Part shown: positions 1 through 8,197 of the stretch, piece after piece
How the letters are laid out: every line of letters starts with the position of its first letter
Numbering within the stretch: the stretch's first letter is position 1
Assembly: GCF_051713825.1 (NCBI RefSeq)
Contig: NZ_JBIOQR010000001.1
Location: 310,001 to 374,000, forward strand
Reading direction: 5' to 3'
From: Enterococcus_K sp051713825
Lineage (GTDB): Bacteria; Bacillota; Bacilli; Lactobacillales; Enterococcaceae
Length of the DNA stretch: 64,000 bases
Notes under the pieces: model-generated
Told to the model about the DNA's origin: nothing
Databases searched by the model: none
Seen by the model: the letters and a program-made list of their open reading frames with translations, nothing else
Program-made: the position numbers and the translations under genes

Positions 1-140
1 ACTGGTGGGGCTCGAAAGAAACCTGCCGGCTAAGAAACGAGAGGTTGCGACACGCCCGGACGCTTTGCCACGAACGAGCGTGACGGAAAATTTTCGTGGA
101 GCTATGTCTACTTTTCAAAATAGGCGAAGGAGGGAATAAG
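1..140 (+). promoter_or_regulatory. Probable 3' part of the untranslated leader of the S10 operon
   Basis: The 140 bases before rpsJ contain no credible reading frame. They are GC-richer than the surroundings and hold short self-complementary pieces, for example CACG/CGTG at about 70-84 and AAAA/TTTT flanked by ACG/CGT near 85-101. Such a structured leader is usual before S10-type operons, where transcription or translation of the whole operon is controlled. The promoter must lie upstream of the window. The leader role is inferred from position; I cannot assign it to a named leader family. Confidence 0.35.
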
Positions 141-449
141 ATGGCAAAACAAAAAATTCGTATCCGTTTAAAAGCGTATGAACACCGTATTTTAGACCAA
201 TCAGCGGATAAAATTGTAGAAACTGCAAAAAGAACTGGAGCTAGCGTGTCTGGTCCAATTCCATTACCAACAGAACGTAGTCTTTACACTGTTATTCGTG
301 CGACTCATAAATACAAAGATTCACGCGAACAATTCGAAATGCGTACTCACAAACGTCTGATTGACATTGTGAACCCAACACCAAAAACAGTTGATGCTTT
401 AATGAAGCTTGACTTACCATCTGGTGTGAACATTGAAATCAAACTATAA
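141..449 (+). CDS. rpsJ: 30S ribosomal protein S10
   Basis: First gene of the S10 operon. S10 sits in the head of the small subunit and, as NusE, also pairs with NusB in transcription antitermination. The product is 102 residues, the family's normal length, and begins MAKQKIRIRLKAYEH. I chose the ATG at 141 because AGGAGGG lies at 128-134; an in-frame TTG at 96 would add 15 unconserved residues. rplC follows 28 bases later on the same strand. Confidence 0.98.
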   Translation: MAKQKIRIRLKAYEHRILDQSADKIVETAKRTGASVSGPIPLPTERSLYTVIRATHKYKDSREQFEMRTHKRLIDIVNPTPKTVDALMKLDLPSGVNIEIKL

Positions 450-477
450 TCAAAAAAATTAAGTTGGAGGTGTACTC

Positions 478-1107
478 ATGACCAAAGGAATCTTAGGGAA
501 AAAAGTGGGAATGACACAAATCTTCACTGAATCTGGCGAACTAATCCCAGTTACAGTTGTTGAAGCTACGCCAAACGTAGTTTTACAAGTGAAAACAATG
601 GAAACGGACGGCTACGAAGCTATTCAAGTTGGTTACCAAGATATGCGTGAAGTTTTATCAAACAAACCTGCGAAAGGTCATGTTTCAAAAGCAAACACGG
701 CTCCTAAGCGCTTCATTAGAGAATTCAAAAATGTTGAGCTAGGAGAATACGAAGTAGGAAAAGAAATCACTGTTGATGTTTTCCAAGCAGGTGACATTAT
801 TGATGTTACAGGTACTACAAAAGGTAAAGGATTCCAAGGGGTTATCAAACGTCACGGCCAAAGCCGCGGACCAATGGCTCACGGTTCTCGTTACCATCGT
901 CGTCCTGGGTCAATGGGTCCAGTTGCACCTAACCGTGTATTTAAAAATAAAAAACTTGCTGGCCGTATGGGTGGCAACCGCGTAACAATCCAAAACTTGG
1001 AAATCGTTCGCGTTGATGCTGAAAGAAACGTTATCCTTATTAAAGGAAATGTTCCTGGAGCGAAAAAATCTTTAATCACTATTAAATCAGCTGTGAAAGC
1101 TAAATAA
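478..1107 (+). CDS. rplC: 50S ribosomal protein L3
   Basis: Binds 23S rRNA early in large-subunit assembly and reaches toward the peptidyl-transferase centre through a long central loop. The 209-residue product has the typical opening MTKGILGKKVGMTQIF and the glycine/arginine-rich loop around residues 125-165 (SRGPMAHGSRYHRRPGSMG). A GGAGGTG site lies just upstream of the ATG. It is the second gene of the S10 operon, between rpsJ and rplD, and shows nothing unusual. Confidence 0.98.
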   Translation: MTKGILGKKVGMTQIFTESGELIPVTVVEATPNVVLQVKTMETDGYEAIQVGYQDMREVLSNKPAKGHVSKANTAPKRFIREFKNVELGEYEVGKEITVDVFQAGDIIDVTGTTKGKGFQGVIKRHGQSRGPMAHGSRYHRRPGSMGPVAPNRVFKNKKLAGRMGGNRVTIQNLEIVRVDAERNVILIKGNVPGAKKSLITIKSAVKAK

Positions 1108-1134
1108 TTAGTACGGGAAAGGAGGAACTAAGGA

Positions 1135-1758
1135 ATGCCGAATGTAGCATTATTCAAACAAGATGGAACCCAAAACGGTGAAATCACTTTAAACGAAGAA
1201 ATCTTCGGAATCGAACCTAATGAAAATGTTGTTTTTGATGCAATCATCATGCAACGAGCTTCATTAAGACAAGGAACGCACGCAGTTAAAAACCGTAGTG
1301 CAGTTCGTGGCGGTGGTCGTAAACCATGGCGTCAAAAAGGAACTGGTCGTGCTCGTCAAGGATCAATCCGCTCGCCACAATGGCGTGGAGGTGGAGTTGT
1401 CTTCGGACCAACACCACGTTCTTACAGCTACAAACTTCCTAAAAAAGTTCGTCGTTTAGCAATGAAATCTGTTTTATCAGAAAAAGTTGCTTCAAACAAA
1501 TTGGTAGCTGTTGATGCATTAAGCTTCGACGCACCGAAAACAAAAGAATTCAAACAAGTTCTTGCTAACTTATCTATTGACTCTAAGGTGTTAGTAGTAA
1601 TTGAAACAGAAAATGATTTTGCAGCTTTATCTGCACGTAATCTTGAGAAAGTTTCAGTTGTTACTGCTGACAATGTAAGTGTTCTAGACGTTGTATCTAA
1701 TGACAAAGTGTTAGCAACACAAACTGCTCTTACTCAAATTGAGGAGGTGCTTGCATAA
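1135..1758 (+). CDS. rplD: 50S ribosomal protein L4
   Basis: A 207-residue L4, which lines the nascent-peptide exit tunnel and in some bacteria represses its own operon. The long basic tunnel loop is visible around residues 45-95 (RSAVRGGGRKPWRQKGTGRA). AAAGGAGG precedes the ATG. Its TAA stop shares one base with the ATG of rplW, so the two are probably translationally coupled. Confidence 0.98.
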   Translation: MPNVALFKQDGTQNGEITLNEEIFGIEPNENVVFDAIIMQRASLRQGTHAVKNRSAVRGGGRKPWRQKGTGRARQGSIRSPQWRGGGVVFGPTPRSYSYKLPKKVRRLAMKSVLSEKVASNKLVAVDALSFDAPKTKEFKQVLANLSIDSKVLVVIETENDFAALSARNLEKVSVVTADNVSVLDVVSNDKVLATQTALTQIEEVLA

Positions 1759-2045
1759 TGAACTTACTAGACGTAATCAAACGCCCTGTGATCACTGAAA
1801 AATCTATGCTTGCTATGGATGAAAAGAAATTTACTTTCGAAGTGGACACTCGTGCAAACAAAACTTTAGTTAAACAAGCTGTTGAAGCAGCATTTGACGT
1901 AAAAGTTAAAAACGTGAACATCATCAACGTGCGTCCTAAATTTAAACGCATGGGTAAATATGCAGGATATACAAAAAAACGTCGCAAAGCAGTTGTGACA
2001 TTAACTGAAGATTCTAAAGGAATCGAAATTTTTGATGCTGAATAA
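1758..2045 (+). CDS. rplW: 50S ribosomal protein L23
   Basis: A 95-residue L23, the protein at the mouth of the exit tunnel where trigger factor and the signal recognition particle dock. The N-terminus (MNLLDVIKRPVITEKSM) and the basic loop with the motif NVRPKFKRMG are typical. It starts inside the stop of rplD (TAATG), with GAGGTG upstream inside rplD acting as its ribosome-binding site. Confidence 0.98.
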   Translation: MNLLDVIKRPVITEKSMLAMDEKKFTFEVDTRANKTLVKQAVEAAFDVKVKNVNIINVRPKFKRMGKYAGYTKKRRKAVVTLTEDSKGIEIFDAE

Positions 2046-2085
2046 GCATTTCTAAAAGAAACAATTAAGTAGGAGGGAATAAGAC

Positions 2086-2916
2086 GTGGCGATTAAAAAG
2101 TACAAACCTACCACAAACGGCCGTCGTAACATGACAAGTTCTGATTTCGCTGAGATCACAACTTCAACACCAGAAAAAACATTGTTACAGCCGATGAAAA
2201 ACAATGCCGGTCGTAACAACAACGGTCGAATCACTGTTCGTCATCAAGGTGGCGGTCACAAGCGCCAGTACCGTGTCATTGACTTTAAACGTAATAAAGA
2301 CAATGTACCAGCATTGGTTAAAACTATCGAGTATGATCCAAACCGTTCAGCTAACATTGCGTTAGTTCATTACGAGGATGGAATTAAAGCATACATCATT
2401 GCACCTAAAGGATTAGAAGTGGGCATGCGCCTAGTTTCTGGCCCAGATGCAGATATTAAAGTAGGAAACGCATTACCATTGGAAAATATTCCAGTTGGTA
2501 CTGTTATCCACAACATTGAAATGAAACCTGGTAAAGGTGGACAATTAATTCGTTCAGCTGGAACAAGTGCTCAAGTACTTGGTAAAGAAGGTAAATACGT
2601 ATTAATCCGCTTAAACTCTGGCGAAGTTCGTATGATCTTAGCAACTTGCCGTGCAACAATTGGTTCAGTTGGTAACGAACAACACGAATTAATCAACATT
2701 GGTAAAGCCGGTCGTTCTCGTTGGATGCGTAAACGCCCAACAGTACGTGGTAGCGTAATGAACCCTAACGATCACCCACACGGTGGTGGTGAAGGTAAAG
2801 CTCCAATCGGACGCCCATCACCAGTATCACCTTGGGGTCAACCAGCTATTGGCTTCAAAACACGTAACAAAAAAGCTAAATCAGACAAACTTATTGTTCG
2901 TCGCAGAACTAAATAA
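2086..2916 (+). CDS. rplB: 50S ribosomal protein L2
   Basis: A 276-residue L2, needed for subunit association and peptidyl-transferase activity. The conserved stretch NPNDHPHGGGEGKAPIGR near residues 225-242 carries the histidine known to matter for activity in other bacteria. Translation starts at GTG 2086 behind AGGAGGG. The length and both halves (RNA-binding OB-like and SH3-like) are complete. Confidence 0.98.
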   Translation: MAIKKYKPTTNGRRNMTSSDFAEITTSTPEKTLLQPMKNNAGRNNNGRITVRHQGGGHKRQYRVIDFKRNKDNVPALVKTIEYDPNRSANIALVHYEDGIKAYIIAPKGLEVGMRLVSGPDADIKVGNALPLENIPVGTVIHNIEMKPGKGGQLIRSAGTSAQVLGKEGKYVLIRLNSGEVRMILATCRATIGSVGNEQHELINIGKAGRSRWMRKRPTVRGSVMNPNDHPHGGGEGKAPIGRPSPVSPWGQPAIGFKTRNKKAKSDKLIVRRRTK

Positions 2917-2958
2917 TAGAATTATCAGAGTGTTACACAATTTGAGAGGAGGTTCACC

Positions 2959-3237
2959 ATGGGTCGTAGTTTAAAGAAAGGACCTTTCGCTGATGAGCAT
3001 TTAATGAAAAAAGTTGAAGCTCAACAAGGTGCCGAAAAGAAAAAAGTTATTAAAACTTGGTCTCGTCGTTCTACAATTTTCCCAAGTTTTGTTGGATTTA
3101 CAATCGCAGTTTACGATGGACGTAAACATGTGCCAGTTTATATTCAAGAAGACATGGTAGGACACAAATTAGGTGAATTTGCACCAACTAGAACTTATCG
3201 TGGCCATGCTGCAGACGATAAGAAAACTAGACGTTAA
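2959..3237 (+). CDS. rpsS: 30S ribosomal protein S19
   Basis: A 92-residue S19 of the 30S head, which contacts S13 and the A-site finger at the subunit interface. The start MGRSLKKGPFADEHL and the GHKLGEFAPTRTYRGH segment are classic. GAGGAGG precedes the ATG. It lies between rplB and rplV in the standard S10-operon order. Confidence 0.98.
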   Translation: MGRSLKKGPFADEHLMKKVEAQQGAEKKKVIKTWSRRSTIFPSFVGFTIAVYDGRKHVPVYIQEDMVGHKLGEFAPTRTYRGHAADDKKTRR

Positions 3238-3260
3238 TTTTGAGGGGAGGATAAATACAA

Positions 3261-3608
3261 ATGGCAGAACAAATTACATCAGCTAAAGCAACTGCAAAAA
3301 CAGTTCGCACTTCACCTCGTAAAGCCCGTTTAGTAATCGATCTTATCAGAGGTAAAAGCATTGCGGATGCAATTTCAATCTTGAAATTCACACCGAACAA
3401 ATCTGCTGGAATCATCGAAAAAGTTTTGATGTCCGCAGTTGCTAATGCAGAAAACAACTTTGACTTAGATGTTGAAAACTTGGTAGTATCTGAAGCCTTT
3501 GTTAACGAAGGACCAACTATGAAACGGTTCCGTCCACGTGCTAAAGGATCAGCTTCTCCAATCAACAAACGTACAAGTCATATTACAGTAGTCGTATCAG
3601 AAAAATAA
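3261..3608 (+). CDS. rplV: 50S ribosomal protein L22
   Basis: A 115-residue L22. Its long beta-hairpin forms the exit-tunnel constriction together with L4 and is the site of macrolide-resistance mutations in many bacteria. The hairpin is seen near residues 85-103 (MKRFRPRAKGSASPINKRT) without insertion or deletion. GAGGGGAGG lies upstream of the ATG, and rpsC follows 13 bases after the stop. Confidence 0.98.
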   Translation: MAEQITSAKATAKTVRTSPRKARLVIDLIRGKSIADAISILKFTPNKSAGIIEKVLMSAVANAENNFDLDVENLVVSEAFVNEGPTMKRFRPRAKGSASPINKRTSHITVVVSEK

Positions 3609-3621
3609 GGAGGGACATTCA

Positions 3622-4278
3622 GTGGGGCAAAAAGTACATCCAATTGGAATGCGTGTAGGAATCATCCGCGATTGGGATGCAAAATGGTATGCTGAAAAAG
3701 AGTATGCTGAATTTTTACACGAAGATTTAAGAATCCGTAAATTTATCTCGACTAAACTTGCTGATGCTGCTGTGTCTACAATTGAAATCGAACGCGCTGC
3801 AAACCGTGTGAACATTTCAATCCACACAGCTAAACCAGGTATGGTAATTGGTAAAGGCGGATCTGAAGTCGAAAACCTAAGAAAAGAATTAAACAAATTA
3901 ACTGGAAAAAGAATTCACATCAACATTGTTGAAATCAAAAAACCAGATTTAGATGCAAAATTAGTGGGCGAAGGAATTGCACGTCAATTAGAAAACCGTG
4001 TAGCTTTCCGTCGTGCGCAAAAACAAGCAATCCAACGCACAATGCGTTCAGGAGCTAAAGGGATTAAAACTCAAGTATCAGGCCGTTTAAATGGTGCAGA
4101 TATTGCTCGTTCAGAAGGTTATTCTGAAGGAACAGTTCCTCTACACACATTGCGTGCAGATATTGATTACGCTTGGGAAGAAGCAGATACAACATACGGA
4201 AAACTAGGAGTTAAAGTGTGGATTTATCGTGGAGAAATTCTTCCAACTAAAAAGAACACTGAGAAAGGAGGGAAATAA
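3622..4278 (+). CDS. rpsC: 30S ribosomal protein S3
   Basis: A 218-residue S3 at the mRNA entry channel. The N-terminal KH domain carries its GxxG motif as GMVIGKGGSEVE near residues 73-84, and the C-terminal domain is complete. The start is GTG 3622 behind AAGGAGGG. It is followed two bases after its stop by rplP, so coupling is likely. Confidence 0.98.
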   Translation: MGQKVHPIGMRVGIIRDWDAKWYAEKEYAEFLHEDLRIRKFISTKLADAAVSTIEIERAANRVNISIHTAKPGMVIGKGGSEVENLRKELNKLTGKRIHINIVEIKKPDLDAKLVGEGIARQLENRVAFRRAQKQAIQRTMRSGAKGIKTQVSGRLNGADIARSEGYSEGTVPLHTLRADIDYAWEEADTTYGKLGVKVWIYRGEILPTKKNTEKGGK

Positions 4279-4280
4279 TC

Positions 4281-4715
4281 ATGTTAGTACCTAAACGTGT
4301 AAAACACCGTCGTGAATTCCGCGGAAAAATGCGCGGTGAAGCAAAAGGCGGAAAAGAAATCGCTTTTGGTGAATTCGGCTTACAAGCTGTTGAATCACAT
4401 TGGATTACAAACCGTCAGATTGAAGCTTCTCGTATTGCTATGACTCGTTACATGAAACGTGGCGGGAAAGTATGGATCAAAATTTTCCCTCATAAATCAT
4501 ATACATCTAAAGCGATCGGCGTTCGTATGGGTAAAGGGAAAGGGGCTCCTGAAGGATGGGTTGCACCAGTAAAACGTGGCAAAATCATGTTTGAAATTGC
4601 AGGCGTACCTGAAGATGTAGCTCGCGAAGCATTACGTCTTGCTTCTCACAAATTACCTATCAAAACGAAAATCGTAAAACGTGAGGAAATGGGTGGTGAA
4701 TCGAATGAAGGTTAA
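4281..4715 (+). CDS. rplP: 50S ribosomal protein L16
   Basis: A 144-residue L16, which helps shape the A-site tRNA pocket of the large subunit. The start MLVPKRVKHRREFRGKM and the VWIKIFPHKSYTSK segment are diagnostic. Its ribosome-binding site (GAAAGGAGGG) lies inside the end of rpsC, and its last 11 bases overlap rpmC. Confidence 0.98.
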   Translation: MLVPKRVKHRREFRGKMRGEAKGGKEIAFGEFGLQAVESHWITNRQIEASRIAMTRYMKRGGKVWIKIFPHKSYTSKAIGVRMGKGKGAPEGWVAPVKRGKIMFEIAGVPEDVAREALRLASHKLPIKTKIVKREEMGGESNEG

Positions 4716-4893
4716 AGAAATCAGAGAATTAACCACTGCCGAAATGCTAGACCAAGAGAAACAATTGAAAGAAGAATTGTTTAATCTAAGATTCCAACTA
4801 GCTACAGGTCAATTAGAAAACACTGCGCGTATTAAACAAGTACGTCAATCGATTGCACGCATCAAAACAGTATTGCGTGAACAAGCTAACTAA
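4705..4893 (+). CDS. rpmC: 50S ribosomal protein L29
   Basis: A 62-residue L29, two helices packed beside L23 near the exit tunnel. I chose ATG 4705 (MKVKEIRELTTAEM) because this gives the family's normal length; the longer frame from 4681 adds eight residues that only copy the rplP tail in another frame. A GGGTGG site within rplP serves it, and the genes overlap by 11 bases. Confidence 0.97.
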   Translation: MKVKEIRELTTAEMLDQEKQLKEELFNLRFQLATGQLENTARIKQVRQSIARIKTVLREQAN

Positions 4894-4917
4894 TAGTGGA
4901 AGGAGGCCATTCATCGT

Positions 4918-5184
4918 ATGACTGAAGAAAGAAATCAACGTAAAGTTTACCAAGGTCGTGTAATTTCCGATAAAATGGACAAAACGATTACAGTTTCAAT
5001 TGAAACGAAAAAGAATCACCCGATTTACGGTAAACGTATGAAGTATTCTAAGAAATACAAAGCTCATGACGAAAACAACACTGCAAAAGTTGGAGATATC
5101 GTGAGAATTATGGAAACTCGTCCATTATCAGCTACAAAACGTTTCCGTTTACTAGAAGTAGTGGAAGAAGCAGTTATTATCTAA
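4918..5184 (+). CDS. rpsQ: 30S ribosomal protein S17
   Basis: An 88-residue S17, an OB-fold primary 16S-binding protein. The motif VISDKMDKTITV and the later HDENNTAKVGD.V-type loop (AHDENNTAKVGDIVRI) are conserved. AAGGAGG lies upstream of the ATG. A 59-base gap with a weak AGATTTT/AAAATCT hairpin separates it from rplN. Confidence 0.98.
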   Translation: MTEERNQRKVYQGRVISDKMDKTITVSIETKKNHPIYGKRMKYSKKYKAHDENNTAKVGDIVRIMETRPLSATKRFRLLEVVEEAVII

Positions 5185-5243
5185 TAAAACGAGATTTTCC
5201 TATATAGATTGAGACTTCAAAATCTGAAAGGAGGATACACATC

Positions 5244-5612
5244 GTGATCCAACAAGAAAGCCGTTTAAGAGTCGCTGATAATTCTGGCGCGCGTGAAATT
5301 TTAACGATCAAAGTCCTTGGTGGTTCTGGTCGTAAAACTGCTAATATTGGTGACGTGATTGTTGCTACTGTTAAACAAGCAACGCCAGGTGGGGTTGTTA
5401 AAAAAGGTGAAGTAGTAAAAGCCGTTATCGTTCGTACAAAATCAGGCGCTCGTCGTACTGATGGTTCTTACATTAAATTTGATGAAAATGCTGCAGTAAT
5501 TATCCGTGATGATAAAAGCCCTCGTGGAACACGTATCTTTGGCCCAGTTGCACGTGAATTACGTGAAAACAACTTCATGAAGATCGTTTCTCTAGCACCA
5601 GAGGTTTTATAA
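5244..5612 (+). CDS. rplN: 50S ribosomal protein L14
   Basis: A 122-residue L14 at the subunit interface, part of intersubunit bridges and the contact point for silencing factor RsfS. The start MIQQESRLRVADNSGAREI and the PRGTRIFGPVARELR segment are typical. It starts at GTG 5244 behind AAAGGAGG. This is the first gene of the classic spc portion of the cluster. Confidence 0.98.
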   Translation: MIQQESRLRVADNSGAREILTIKVLGGSGRKTANIGDVIVATVKQATPGGVVKKGEVVKAVIVRTKSGARRTDGSYIKFDENAAVIIRDDKSPRGTRIFGPVARELRENNFMKIVSLAPEVL

Positions 5613-5648
5613 TCGTGAGTCACTTATCAAAGGAGGTGCGCAACAATA

Positions 5649-5984
5649 ATGTTTGTTAAAAAAGGCGATAAAGTTAAAGTAATTACTGGTAAAGACAAAA
5701 ATACAGAAGGTGAAGTCCTAGCTGTCTTCCCTAAACAAAATAAAGTCACAGTACAAGGTGTTAATATTGCTAAAAAACACCAAAAACCTTCACAATCAGC
5801 TCCTCAAGGAGGAATTGTTGAGTTTGAAGCTCCAATTGATGCTTCTAACGTGATGGTCATTGACCCATCAACTGGTGAAGCTACTCGTATCGGATACAAA
5901 GTCGTTGACGGCGTAAAAGTTCGAGTTTCTAAGAAATCTGGAGAAGTTATTACGACTCCTGTAACAAAAACAGAAGATAAATAA
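5649..5984 (+). CDS. rplX: 50S ribosomal protein L24
   Basis: A 111-residue L24, an assembly initiator that binds the 5' end of 23S rRNA. The KOW motif is at the N-terminus (KKGDKVKVITGKDKNTEGEV). AAAGGAGGTG lies upstream of the ATG. The C-terminal tail (EVITTPVTKTEDK) is a few residues longer than in some Bacilli but normal for lactic acid bacteria. Confidence 0.97.
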   Translation: MFVKKGDKVKVITGKDKNTEGEVLAVFPKQNKVTVQGVNIAKKHQKPSQSAPQGGIVEFEAPIDASNVMVIDPSTGEATRIGYKVVDGVKVRVSKKSGEVITTPVTKTEDK

Positions 5985-6011
5985 TTATTTGAGGAAGGAG
6001 GGGCTTATTGA

Positions 6012-6551
6012 ATGAACCGCCTGAAAGAAAAATATCTTAAAGAAATAACTCCATCATTAATGGAAAAATTCAACTATAGTTCTGTTATGCAAACGCCTAA
6101 AGTTGATAAAATTGTCATCAACATGGGTGTTGGTGATGCGGTATCAAACGCAAAAAACTTAGATAAAGCTGTTGAAGAATTAGCAATTATCACTGGTCAA
6201 AAACCAATGATTACAAAAGCTAAGAAATCAATCGCTGGCTTCCGTTTACGTGAAGGAATGCCAATTGGTGCGAAAGTAACGCTACGCGGCGAAAGAATGT
6301 ACGAATTTTTAGACAAATTAGTATCAGTATCTTTACCACGTGTTCGTGACTTCCACGGAGTAAGTAAAAAAGCCTTTGATGGTCGTGGTAACTATACTTT
6401 AGGTATTAAAGAACAATTAATCTTCCCAGAAGTTGATTACGATTTAGTAGATAAAGTACGCGGTATGGACATCGTTATTGTTACAACAGCAAACACAGAT
6501 GAAGAATCTCGTGAATTGCTAGGACAATTAGGTATGCCATTCCAAAAATAA
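6012..6551 (+). CDS. rplE: 50S ribosomal protein L5
   Basis: A 179-residue L5, which binds 5S rRNA and the P-site tRNA elbow. Conserved pieces are PKVDKIVINMGVGDA near residue 30 and RGMDIVIVTTANTDEE near the C-terminus. AAGGAGGGG lies about eight bases before the ATG. It is followed at once by rpsZ (rpsN type Z), as in other Firmicutes. Confidence 0.98.
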   Translation: MNRLKEKYLKEITPSLMEKFNYSSVMQTPKVDKIVINMGVGDAVSNAKNLDKAVEELAIITGQKPMITKAKKSIAGFRLREGMPIGAKVTLRGERMYEFLDKLVSVSLPRVRDFHGVSKKAFDGRGNYTLGIKEQLIFPEVDYDLVDKVRGMDIVIVTTANTDEESRELLGQLGMPFQK

Positions 6552-6569
6552 AAAAAGGAGGCGAACTAC

Positions 6570-6755
6570 GTGGCTAAAAAATCAATGATTGCTAAAAACA
6601 AACGTCCTGCGAAACATTCAACACAAGCTTATACACGTTGCGAACGTTGCGGACGTCCACATTCAGTTTATCGTAAATTTCATCTTTGCCGTATTTGCTT
6701 CCGCGAACTTGCCTATAAAGGACAAATTCCCGGCGTGAAGAAAGCTAGCTGGTAA
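6570..6755 (+). CDS. rpsZ: 30S ribosomal protein S14, zinc-binding short form
   Basis: A 61-residue S14 of the C+ type. The zinc ligands are visible as CERC near residue 24 and CRIC near residue 40. This form is about 61 residues, against about 89-100 for the zinc-free paralogue that Firmicutes often carry elsewhere and induce in zinc limitation. It starts at GTG 6570 behind AAAGGAGG. Confidence 0.97.
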   Translation: MAKKSMIAKNKRPAKHSTQAYTRCERCGRPHSVYRKFHLCRICFRELAYKGQIPGVKKASW

Positions 6756-6790
6756 ACAAGTAAACTTGCATAAAGGAGGTAAACAGTTCA

Positions 6791-7189
6791 ATGGTCATGA
6801 CAGATCCAATTGCAGATTTTTTAACTCGCATTCGTAATGCAAACATGGTTAAACATGAAGTGTTAGAAGTGCCTGCATCAAAAATCAAGCGTGATATCGC
6901 AGAAATCTTGAAACGTGAAGGTTTCATCCGCGATGTAGAATATATCGAAGATGACAAACAAGGTGTGATCCGTGTTTTCTTAAAATATGGAAAAAACAGC
7001 GAACGTGTTATCACGAACTTAAAACGTATCTCTAAACCAGGCTTACGTGCTTACGTTAAAGCTGATGAAGTACCAAAAGTACTTAATGGTTTAGGTATTG
7101 CAATCATCTCAACTTCTGAAGGTGTTATCACTGATAAAGAAGCGAGAGCTAAAAACGTTGGTGGCGAAGTAGTCGCTTACGTTTGGTAA
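6791..7189 (+). CDS. rpsH: 30S ribosomal protein S8
   Basis: A 132-residue S8, a primary 16S rRNA binder that in enteric bacteria also represses the spc operon. The start MVMTDPIADFLTRIRNAN and the C-terminal SxSxGVxTDxEAR-type segment (STSEGVITDKEARAKN) are typical. AAAGGAGG lies upstream of the ATG. Confidence 0.98.
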   Translation: MVMTDPIADFLTRIRNANMVKHEVLEVPASKIKRDIAEILKREGFIRDVEYIEDDKQGVIRVFLKYGKNSERVITNLKRISKPGLRAYVKADEVPKVLNGLGIAIISTSEGVITDKEARAKNVGGEVVAYVW

Positions 7190-7220
7190 TTTAAAAGAAA
7201 ACACAAGGAGGTGTCTCTAA

Positions 7221-7757
7221 GTGAGCCGTATTGGTAATAAAATTATTGTCATCCCTGCTGGCGTGACAATTACTCAAGATGGAAATGATGTTACAGTTAA
7301 AGGACCTAAAGGTGAATTATCACGTACTTTCTCTTCTGATATTAAAATCAATATCGAAGGAAACGAAGTAACTTTCACTCGTCCAAACGACAGTAAAGAA
7401 ATGAAAACAATCCACGGAACAACTCGTGCAAACTTCAACAACATGGTTGTTGGTGTTAGCGAAGGTTTCGAAAAAGCTTTAGAATTAATTGGGGTTGGGT
7501 ACCGTGCGCAATTACAAGGAACAAAACTTGTATTAAACGTTGGTTACTCTCATCCAGTTGAAATTACACCACCTGCTGGAGTGACAGTTGAAGTTCCTTC
7601 AAACACTCAAGTAATCGTTAAAGGTGCTAATAAAGAAGATGTTGGCGAATTAGCTGCGAATATTCGTATCGTTCGTCCACCAGAACCTTATAAAGGCAAA
7701 GGTATCCGTTATGTTGGCGAATACGTACGTCGTAAAGAAGGTAAAACTGGTAAATAA
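7221..7757 (+). CDS. rplF: 50S ribosomal protein L6
   Basis: A 178-residue L6 with two related RNA-binding domains, located near the GTPase-associated centre. The start MSRIGNKIIVIPAGV and the C-terminal PEPYKGKGIRYVGE are diagnostic. It begins at GTG 7221 behind AAGGAGGTG. Its stop abuts a perfect 26-bp palindrome that separates it from rplR. Confidence 0.98.
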   Translation: MSRIGNKIIVIPAGVTITQDGNDVTVKGPKGELSRTFSSDIKINIEGNEVTFTRPNDSKEMKTIHGTTRANFNNMVVGVSEGFEKALELIGVGYRAQLQGTKLVLNVGYSHPVEITPPAGVTVEVPSNTQVIVKGANKEDVGELAANIRIVRPPEPYKGKGIRYVGEYVRRKEGKTGK

Positions 7758-7781
7758 TAGTAATTCACGTGAATTACTATT
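7756..7781. repeat. Perfect 26-bp palindrome between rplF and rplR
   Basis: Bases 7756-7768 (AATAGTAATTCAC) are the exact reverse complement of 7769-7781. In RNA this gives a hairpin of about 11 pairs with a tiny CACGTG-derived loop, starting at the rplF stop codon. There is no T-run after it, so it is not a standard intrinsic terminator. It could be an RNA-processing or stabilising hairpin, or a translation spacer within the spc operon. Symmetry is seen directly; function is unknown. Confidence 0.8.
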
Positions 7782-7820
7782 CGCAGCCTAATGGCTAGCA
7801 AAATTAAAGAGGTGACAATT

Positions 7821-8177
7821 GTGATTACAAAACCAGATAAAAATAAAACACGTCAAAAGAGACATCGTCGTGTACGTAACAAAATCTCTGGTACTGCTGA
7901 GTGCCCACGCTTAAATATTTTCCGTTCGAACAAAAACATCTACGCTCAAGTTATTGATGACGTAGCGGGTGTGACGCTAGCAAGTGCCTCTGCCTTAGAT
8001 AAAGAAGTATCAGGCGATACAAAAACAGAAGTCGCTACAGCAGTTGGGAAACTAGTTGCTGAACGTGCCGCTGAAAAAGGCATCAAAAAAGTAGTCTTTG
8101 ACCGTGGTGGATACCTTTACCATGGCCGCGTTGCAGCTTTAGCTGAAGCAGCTCGTGAAAATGGACTAGAATTTTAG
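7821..8177 (+). CDS. rplR: 50S ribosomal protein L18
   Basis: A 118-residue L18, one of the 5S rRNA-binding proteins. I chose GTG 7821 (MITKPDKNKTRQKRHRR) because AAAGAGGTG sits about six bases upstream and the length then matches the family. The frame is open back to ATG 7791, but that start would lie right after the palindrome without a Shine-Dalgarno site. Confidence 0.96.
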   Translation: MITKPDKNKTRQKRHRRVRNKISGTAECPRLNIFRSNKNIYAQVIDDVAGVTLASASALDKEVSGDTKTEVATAVGKLVAERAAEKGIKKVVFDRGGYLYHGRVAALAEAARENGLEF

Positions 8178-8197
8178 GAGAAGGAGGAACACCATTC

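Noticed and set aside
1428..1706. Antisense reading frames of 60-130 codons inside ribosomal and other core genes
   Set aside because: They lie opposite well-identified genes, lack ribosome-binding sites and show no protein family; they are by-products of codon use. The same holds for similar frames elsewhere in the window.
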